A stretch of 10,246 nucleotides of DNA, from positions 1 through 10,246 of the forward strand of contig JAHHRX010000038.1 of the NCBI GenBank assembly GCA_020025545.1, given 5' to 3'. The translations under genes and the position numbers were made by a program. The notes under the pieces are model-generated. The model did no database searches. It had not been told where the DNA came from and saw only the letters and a list, made by a program, of their open reading frames with translations. The DNA comes from Oscillospiraceae bacterium (GTDB taxonomy: Bacteria; Bacillota; Clostridia; Oscillospirales; Oscillospiraceae). Positions within the stretch are counted from its first letter, which is position 1. Each line of letters opens with the position of its first letter. This document shows positions 5,545 to 10,246 of the stretch, in pieces.

Positions 5545-7243
5545 GGAACCGCGCCTGCACTTTTCTGAGGACGACCGGGCTGACCCTAAACTGGAAAAGC
5601 CCATCCGCAAGGTGGATAAAGCCGCTGCCAAAGCAGATAAGGCGCAAGAGAAAATCCCGAAGAAAACTGTGAAAGTAAAAGAACGCACCGTTGACCCTGC
5701 CACCGGCAAGGCTTCGGTGCGTTTGCGCTTTGAAGAAGTGGACAAGAAAAAGCCGCCTTCCAAGCTGGATCATAGTCTGCGGGATGCTCCGGCAAATCTG
5801 GTGATCGGCAACGCACACCGGCAGATTCACAGCACTGAGGATGAAAATGTGGGCGTGGAAAGCGCCCACAAATCCGAAGAAGCTGCAGAAGCTGGCGGAA
5901 GGCTTATGCGTGAAGGCTATCACAGTCACAGGCTCAAGCCGTACCGAAAAGCGGCACAGGCAGAGCGCAAACTGGAAAAAGCCAATGTCAACGCACTGTA
6001 TCAGAAAGCATTACGGGACGATCCTCAGCTATCCAGCAATCCAATCTCCCGATGGCAGCAAAAACAGGCAATCAAGAAGCAGTATGCCGCTGCCAAGAGA
6101 GGCAGTCAGACTGCCGGAACCGTGCAGCAGACCGCCAAGACCACTCAAAAGGCAGCACAGAAAGCTGCCGAAAAGACAAAACAGGCAGGACAGTTCATCT
6201 GGCGTCACCGCAGAGGATTTGGCATTGTCATCGTGTTCTTCGTGATGCTGTGCTTCCTGCTAAATACCATGTCCTCCTGTTCCATGATGTTTGAGTCGGT
6301 GGGGTCTGCGGTCACCGGCTCCACCTATCCCTCCAGAGATGAGGATATGCTGGGCGCAGAAGCAGCTTATGCTGCCAAAGAAGCCGAGCTTCAGGAATAT
6401 CTGGATAACTACGAAAGCACCCACAGCTACGACGAATATCACTTTGATCTGGATGACATTGAGCACGATCCCTATGTTCTGGTATCCATCCTGACTGCCT
6501 ACCATCAGGGAGAATGGACGCTCCCCGATGTGCAGGGCACGTTGGATATGCTCTTTGAAAAACAGTACATCCTTAAAGAAGAAGTGATAAAGGAAGTTCG
6601 ATACCGCACCGAGACACGGACAGACAGCGAGGGAAACAGCTACACCGTGGAAGTTCCGTATGACTACTATATCTGCTATGTGTCGCTGGAAAACTTCAAT
6701 CTATCCCATCTGCCTATCTACATCATGGGTGAGGATCAGCTGTCCATGTATGCCATCTACATGGCAACGCTGGGCAACCGTCCTGACCTGTTCCCACAGG
6801 GACAGTACCCCAACGCTTCTACCCACAAAGAGTATCTGGATTATGATGTTCCACCGGAAGCTCTGAAAGATGAACAGTTTGCAGCCATTCTCAAGGAAGC
6901 AGAAAAGTACCTTGGTTTTCCCTATGTGTGGGGCGGCTCCAATCCCTCCACCTCCTTTGACTGCTCCGGCTATGTAAGTTGGGTCATCAATCACTCCGGC
7001 TGGAATGTGGGCAGACTTGGCGCACAAGGACTGTGCAATATCTGTACCCCGGTATCTTCTGCCAATGCAAAGCCCGGAGATCTGGTGTTCTTTGAGGGAA
7101 CCTACGACACGGATGGTGTCTCCCATGTGGGCATTTATGTGGGCAACGGAATGATGATCCACTGCGGCGACCCCATTTCCTATACCAACCTTAATTCTAA
7201 TTACTGGCAGCAGCATCTTTACACCTATGGGCGTCTGCCGTAA
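5525..7243 (+). CDS. CD1108-type membrane-anchored NlpC/P60 cell-wall hydrolase
   Basis: This 572-residue protein has three parts. The first 225 residues are charged, rich in Lys, Ala and Gln, with predicted coiled coil around 140-222, and lie in the cytoplasm. One membrane helix follows at about 231-248, preceded by the basic WRHRRG. The extracellular part holds an uncharacterised region (about 260-450) and a C-terminal NlpC/P60 peptidase domain (about 455-572). The catalytic Cys is Cys480 in FDCSGYVSW, with His534 in SHVGIYVG and His546 in MMIHCGD. Such enzymes cut peptidoglycan stem peptides and act as the VirB1-like wall-opening component of Gram-positive conjugation machines. ATG 5525 has no ribosome binding site and overlaps the previous gene, so translation is probably coupled. 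TTG 5537 (giving LNKEPRLHF as M-NKEPRLHF) is an alternative start. All three catalytic positions are present. Confidence 0.9.
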   Translation: MVNGLNKEPRLHFSEDDRADPKLEKPIRKVDKAAAKADKAQEKIPKKTVKVKERTVDPATGKASVRLRFEEVDKKKPPSKLDHSLRDAPANLVIGNAHRQIHSTEDENVGVESAHKSEEAAEAGGRLMREGYHSHRLKPYRKAAQAERKLEKANVNALYQKALRDDPQLSSNPISRWQQKQAIKKQYAAAKRGSQTAGTVQQTAKTTQKAAQKAAEKTKQAGQFIWRHRRGFGIVIVFFVMLCFLLNTMSSCSMMFESVGSAVTGSTYPSRDEDMLGAEAAYAAKEAELQEYLDNYESTHSYDEYHFDLDDIEHDPYVLVSILTAYHQGEWTLPDVQGTLDMLFEKQYILKEEVIKEVRYRTETRTDSEGNSYTVEVPYDYYICYVSLENFNLSHLPIYIMGEDQLSMYAIYMATLGNRPDLFPQGQYPNASTHKEYLDYDVPPEALKDEQFAAILKEAEKYLGFPYVWGGSNPSTSFDCSGYVSWVINHSGWNVGRLGAQGLCNICTPVSSANAKPGDLVFFEGTYDTDGVSHVGIYVGNGMMIHCGDPISYTNLNSNYWQQHLYTYGRLP

Positions 7244-7265
7244 CTTCGGAAAGGAGCGAAATACA

Positions 7266-7499
7266 ATGAACAACAAAATCAGAAAACTGAAAACGGAACG
7301 AAAGAAAAACGATGAGAAGATCGCCGTCTATCGCAGCCGCAATGCCGAAATTGATAAGCAGATCATGGAGCTGGAGAACCTCGACATCATCGGCCTGGTT
7401 CGCAGCGTGGGCCTGACCCCCGAACAGCTGGCTGCCCTCATTCAGCCGGCGGACCGTTCGGCACCCGATTTCAGAGAGGAGGAAACTGACCATGTGTAA
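7266..7499 (+). CDS. DUF4315-family small coiled-coil protein
   Basis: This 77-residue protein starts MNNKIRKLKTERKKNDEKIA and matches the layout of DUF4315 proteins found in Clostridia conjugative elements. Residues 3-40 form a strongly charged, likely coiled-coil helix. A short hydrophobic segment, DIIGLVRSVGLTPEQLAALI (40-59), follows, and the tail is acidic. ATG 7266 is chosen because GGAAAGGAG at 7248-7256 lies ten bases upstream. The ATG at 7227 in the same frame falls inside the hydrolase gene and has no such site. The gene overlaps DUF4366 by eight bases, so the two are probably translated together. Function is unknown; a structural or adaptor role in the transfer complex is inferred from the coiled coil and context. 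Confidence 0.82.
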   Translation: MNNKIRKLKTERKKNDEKIAVYRSRNAEIDKQIMELENLDIIGLVRSVGLTPEQLAALIQPADRSAPDFREEETDHV

Positions 7500-8238
7500 A
7501 TCCAAAACCCGTTATCTCGCTGGACTGCTGGCAGTGCTGCTGATCGTTCCGCTCTTTTCCGTGACGGCCTTTGCAAGCGGCGGCGACTATGTAGAGGAAC
7601 CGATACCCGAAACCACGGTTGCGCCCGGAGAGCCGCTTTCTGAGGAAACCGACATCGTGACCCGCGACCTGCTCTACGATAAAGCTACCAACAAGCAGTT
7701 CATCACCGTACAGGACAGGGATGGAAACACCTTTTACATCGTAATTGACTACGATGCAGCAACAGGCGAAGACGAGGAACAGTATAAGACCTATTTCCTC
7801 AACCCGGTGGATGCGGACGATCTTGCTGCGCTGGCAAAAGACAAGCAGGAAAAGCCTCCCGCCTGCATTTGCTCGGAGAAATGTGTCCCCGGAAAAATCA
7901 ATATGAATTGTCCGGTCTGCGCATCCAATATGTCCGAGTGTATGGGTAAGGAACCCGAACCGGCTGAGACGGAACCTGAACCCTCTCTTCCCTCAGAACC
8001 GGAGCCTGAGAAAAAGCCCGGTGTCAACCCGGCTGCACTGATTGGCCTGCTGGTATTGGCGGGCGGTGGCGGCGCAGCTGTGTTTATGAAGCTGAAAAAG
8101 GGAAAGAGTCAGACCGCTGCCCCCAATGCAGACGATTACGACTACGAGGAAGATGGGGACGAGGACGAGCCGTGGGAAACCGAGGACGATGAAAACGAGG
8201 AGGACGCAGCGGAGAATAGTGAGGAAAAACTGGAATGA
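7492..8238 (+). CDS. DUF4366-family secreted, membrane-anchored protein
   Basis: This 248-residue protein looks like a DUF4366 member from a Clostridia conjugative element. A signal peptide occupies residues 1 to about 28 (basic start, LAGLLAVLLIVPLF core, cleavage near AFA-SG). The mature domain (about 50-108) contains KQFITVQDRDGNTFYIVIDY, a likely beta-rich module. A cysteine cluster follows (Cys125, 127, 131, 140, 143, 150), then a Pro/Glu linker with repeated EPEP units (about 154-173). A single membrane helix lies at about 180-199, and a strongly acidic tail (212-248) probably faces the cytoplasm. The six cysteines may form disulfides or bind metal. Start ATG 7492 is supported by GAGAGGAGG at 7475-7483. 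This would be a surface protein with an internal acidic tail, perhaps involved in cell contact; no function is established. Confidence 0.85.
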   Translation: MCKSKTRYLAGLLAVLLIVPLFSVTAFASGGDYVEEPIPETTVAPGEPLSEETDIVTRDLLYDKATNKQFITVQDRDGNTFYIVIDYDAATGEDEEQYKTYFLNPVDADDLAALAKDKQEKPPACICSEKCVPGKINMNCPVCASNMSECMGKEPEPAETEPEPSLPSEPEPEKKPGVNPAALIGLLVLAGGGGAAVFMKLKKGKSQTAAPNADDYDYEEDGDEDEPWETEDDENEEDAAENSEEKLE

Positions 8239-8447
8239 CCCGCTTTACAGACAGTCCCTTTGAAAAAATGATGACACAGAAACCGACGGGCAGGGCCGAA
8301 AAGTCCTGCCCGTCCTCTTTACCCCACGATCATCCCTGCTATGGCTGCGGCAATTATGATGGGAGTCCCTGCGTGGGATTGTGTGCGAAAAAAATGAATA
8401 CCTGGCTAAAAGAAAGGAGGAAAAACCGTGAAACTGGTAATTGCTGA
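8235..8447 (+). CDS. Small cysteine-knuckle protein, 70 residues
   Basis: The start ATG 8235 overlaps the stop of the DUF4366 gene in ATGA, and the end overlaps the topoisomerase gene by 20 bases, so it fits the operon pattern. Residues 1-30 are polar. The centre has HPCYGCGNYDGSPCVGLC (about 34-51), a C-x2-C-x7-C-x3-C arrangement that could bind zinc. The C-terminus is basic (WLKERRKNR). It has no signal peptide, so the cysteines are probably cytoplasmic. I do not recognise a named family with certainty. A strong inverted repeat lies within its coding region (8285-8314). It may be a DNA- or protein-binding accessory factor, but that rests only on the cysteine pattern and basic tail. Confidence 0.7.
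   Translation: MTRFTDSPFEKMMTQKPTGRAEKSCPSSLPHDHPCYGCGNYDGSPCVGLCAKKMNTWLKERRKNRETGNC
8285..8314 (+). repeat. Perfect inverted repeat inside the small cysteine protein gene
   Basis: GACGGGCAGG (8285-8294) and CCTGCCCGTC (8305-8314) are perfect inverted copies. The inner bases add a G-U and a C-G pair, leaving a CGAAAA loop, so the stem is 12 base pairs long. CTCTTT follows, a short pyrimidine tract. The shape resembles a Rho-independent terminator with a poor T-run and lies about 110 bases before the topoisomerase start. It could partly end transcription or stabilise RNA ahead of topB. It is also translated, as KPTGRAEKSCPSS, so it is not purely regulatory. Confidence 0.65.
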
Positions 8448-10246
8448 AAAGCCTTCCGTTGCCCAAAGCCTTGCATCGGTGCTGGGTGCAACAGGCAAAA
8501 AGGACGGCTATCTGGAGGGCAGCGGCTGGCGTGTCAGCTGGTGTGTGGGGCATCTGGCCGGGCTTGCCGATGCAGACAGCTATGACCCCAAATATGCCAA
8601 GTGGTGCTACGACGATCTGCCGATCCTGCCCCAGCACTGGCAGATGGTGGTGGGAAAAGATAAGAAAAAACAGTTCGAGATTCTCAAAAAGCTGATGAAT
8701 GCTTCGGATGTGGATGAGGTCGTGAATGCCTGTGATGCCGGTCGTGAGGGCGAGTTGATCTTCCGGTGTGTGTATGAGCTGGCAGGCTGTAAAAAGCCCA
8801 TGAAACGGCTCTGGATCTCCTCGATGGAGGATTCTGCTATCCGGGATGGCTTTGCCAATCTTCGACCTGGCTCTGCGTATGACGGTCTGCATGAAGCGGC
8901 ACTCTGCCGTGCCAAGGCAGACTGGCTGGTGGGTATCAACGCCACCCGGCTGTTTTCCGTACTGTACCACCGGACCCTCAACATCGGGCGTGTCATGTCT
9001 CCGACGCTGGCTCTCATCGTCCAGCGAGAAGCGGAGATCAGTACCTTTCACCCGGAGCCGTTTTACAATGTGATCCTGGAGCTGCCCGATCTCACCGCTA
9101 ACAGTGAGCGCATGAAAGAAAAAAAGACCGCTGAGCAGGTCAAGGCAGATTGCACGGATGCTGCGGTGGTCACAAAGGTGGAGCGTAAAGAGAAAAGTGA
9201 AAAGCCGCCTGCGCTCTACGATCTGACCACCTTGCAACGTGATGCAAACCGTCTGCTGGGCTATACCGCACAGCAGACCTTGGACTATCTGCAAAATCTC
9301 TATGAAAAGAAGCTCTGTACCTATCCCAGAACGGACAGCCGCTACCTCACATCGGATATGGCCGATGGTCTGCCGGAGCTGATCCAGCTGACTGCGGGTG
9401 CGATGCCCTTTGTAAATGGTGCAGAGGTTTCCTGCAATGCCGCACAGGTCATCAACGACAAAAAGGTTTCCGACCACCATGCGGTGATCCCTACCAGAAA
9501 TATCAAGAGTGCTGACCTTACAGCGCTCCCGGTTGGGGAACGCTCAGTGCTGGAGCTGGTAGCAAGGCGTCTGATCTGTGCTGTGGGACAGCCCCATATG
9601 TATGCAGAAACAACGGTCACTGCGGAGTGCGGCGGACATTCCTTTACCTCAAAGGGGAAAACCGTTCTCACTCCCGGATGGAAAGTATTCGACCAGAAAT
9701 CCGACAAGGAGGAAAAACCTCTGCCGGAGCTGAGCGAAGGACAGACGCTTGCACTCACGAGCGCCAGCATTAAGGAGGGCAAAACCAGCCCGCCCAAGTT
9801 CTACACCGAAGATACCCTGCTGTCTGCGATGGAATCTGCCGGTGCAAAGGATATGCCCGAAGATGCGGAACGCAAGGGGCTGGGAACCCCTGCTACCCGT
9901 GCAGGCATTCTGGAAAAGCTGGTATCTACCGGCTTTGTGAAGCGCAAGAAAAATAAGAAGTCCGTACAGCTGATTCCGTCCCATGATGCAGTGTCTCTCA
10001 TCACCGTCCTGCCGGAGCAGCTGCAATCGCCGCTGCTGACTGCTGATTGGGAGTATCGTCTGGGTGAGATTGAGCGTGGTGAGCTGACCGGCGCAGAATT
10101 TATGAGTGAAATTTCCACCATGCTCCGTGAACTTGTTGAAACCTATCAGGTCATCAAAGGAACGGAGTACCTGTTCACCCCGCCCCGTGAGGTGGTGGGA
10201 AAATGCCCTCGCTGCGGCGGCGAAATTGCAGAAATGCAAAAAGGCT
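8428..10246 (+). CDS. topB: Type IA DNA topoisomerase (topoisomerase III, TopB-like), 3' end cut by window
   Basis: The frame is open from GTG 8428 to the window edge, 606 complete codons without a stop. AAAGGAGG at 8413-8420 supports the GTG start, and MKLVIAEKPSVAQSLA is the standard Toprim start, with catalytic Glu7. The second Toprim motif reads ACDAGREGELIF, with Asp103 and Glu107; the usual second Asp of DxD is Gly105. The catalytic tyrosine is Tyr299 in CTYPRTDSRYL, followed by the conserved DHHAVIPT and, further on, LGTPATRAGILEKL, all hallmarks of type IA enzymes. The end of the window reaches CPRCGG, the start of a C-terminal zinc ribbon. Such enzymes break and pass single DNA strands; element-borne TopB proteins probably aid transfer or replication of the mobile DNA. 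The start overlaps the previous gene by 20 bases. The gene looks intact as far as it can be seen. Confidence 0.95.
   Translation, partial: MKLVIAEKPSVAQSLASVLGATGKKDGYLEGSGWRVSWCVGHLAGLADADSYDPKYAKWCYDDLPILPQHWQMVVGKDKKKQFEILKKLMNASDVDEVVNACDAGREGELIFRCVYELAGCKKPMKRLWISSMEDSAIRDGFANLRPGSAYDGLHEAALCRAKADWLVGINATRLFSVLYHRTLNIGRVMSPTLALIVQREAEISTFHPEPFYNVILELPDLTANSERMKEKKTAEQVKADCTDAAVVTKVERKEKSEKPPALYDLTTLQRDANRLLGYTAQQTLDYLQNLYEKKLCTYPRTDSRYLTSDMADGLPELIQLTAGAMPFVNGAEVSCNAAQVINDKKVSDHHAVIPTRNIKSADLTALPVGERSVLELVARRLICAVGQPHMYAETTVTAECGGHSFTSKGKTVLTPGWKVFDQKSDKEEKPLPELSEGQTLALTSASIKEGKTSPPKFYTEDTLLSAMESAGAKDMPEDAERKGLGTPATRAGILEKLVSTGFVKRKKNKKSVQLIPSHDAVSLITVLPEQLQSPLLTADWEYRLGEIERGELTGAEFMSEISTMLRELVETYQVIKGTEYLFTPPREVVGKCPRCGGEIAEMQKG

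Noticed and set aside
7227..7265. ATG 7227 as the start of the DUF4315 gene
   Set aside because: It falls inside the hydrolase gene and has no ribosome binding site, while ATG 7266 has one and begins the family-like sequence.
7948..8220. Repeated GAA/CCT and GAGGAC units as a tandem DNA repeat
   Set aside because: They encode the EPEP linker and acidic tail of the DUF4366 protein; the units vary at the DNA level and are explained by protein composition.
8245..9480. Long minus-strand open frame, 411 codons, opposite the topoisomerase gene
   Set aside because: The + strand frame here carries all type IA topoisomerase motifs and a good ribosome binding site; the opposite frame shows no recognisable domain and is a by-product of codon bias.
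1..10246. CRISPR array, tRNA, rRNA, insertion sequence, oriT or attachment site
   Set aside because: No regularly spaced repeats, cloverleaf, transposase or relaxase gene was seen; the window is filled by transfer genes, and oriT and the element ends must lie elsewhere.

Overview
The window is an uninterrupted stretch of the conjugation (type IV secretion) module of an integrative and conjugative element. All real genes lie on the + strand and are tightly packed, most with an AAGGAGG-type ribosome binding site. Gene order and protein families match the Tn1549 / Clostridioides difficile CTn2-CTn4-type elements of Firmicutes, not Tn916 itself. Moderate GC content, strong Shine-Dalgarno sites and TTG/GTG starts point to a gut Clostridia host (Ruminococcaceae or Lachnospiraceae-like). 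The species cannot be named from this sequence.

Layout, left to right: the C-terminal part of a VirD4/TraG-type coupling ATPase, cut by the window edge (1-974). Then a 208-base non-coding leader (975-1182) with two ribosome-binding-site-like sequences that have no normal start codon, and one strong imperfect hairpin. Next come a 71-residue Maff2-family two-helix membrane protein (1183-1398), a perfect hairpin next to a ribosome binding site (1435-1459), and a TrbL/VirB6-like polytopic channel protein (1480-2349). These are followed by a PrgI-family (VirB3-like) small membrane protein (2368-2832) and a VirB4/TrbE ATPase that most likely starts at TTG 2720, inside the PrgI gene (2720-5176). After that are an unrecognised 123-residue acidic protein (5173-5544) and a CD1108-type membrane-anchored NlpC/P60 wall hydrolase (5525-7243).

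The right part holds a small accessory block: a DUF4315 coiled-coil protein (7266-7499), a secreted, membrane-anchored, cysteine-containing DUF4366 protein (7492-8238), and a 70-residue protein with a four-cysteine knuckle (8235-8447). It ends with a type IA topoisomerase of the TopB/topoisomerase III type, which runs off the right edge (8428-10246).

Together these genes would make a Gram-positive mating channel. VirD4 delivers the relaxase-DNA complex, VirB4 powers assembly and transport, TrbL/VirB6, PrgI and possibly Maff2 form the membrane pore, and the NlpC/P60 protein opens the peptidoglycan. TopB probably handles DNA topology during transfer or replication of the element. The relaxase, oriT, integrase and cargo genes are outside the window. 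The least explained parts are the leader before Maff2, the Maff2 protein itself and the 7266-8447 accessory block.
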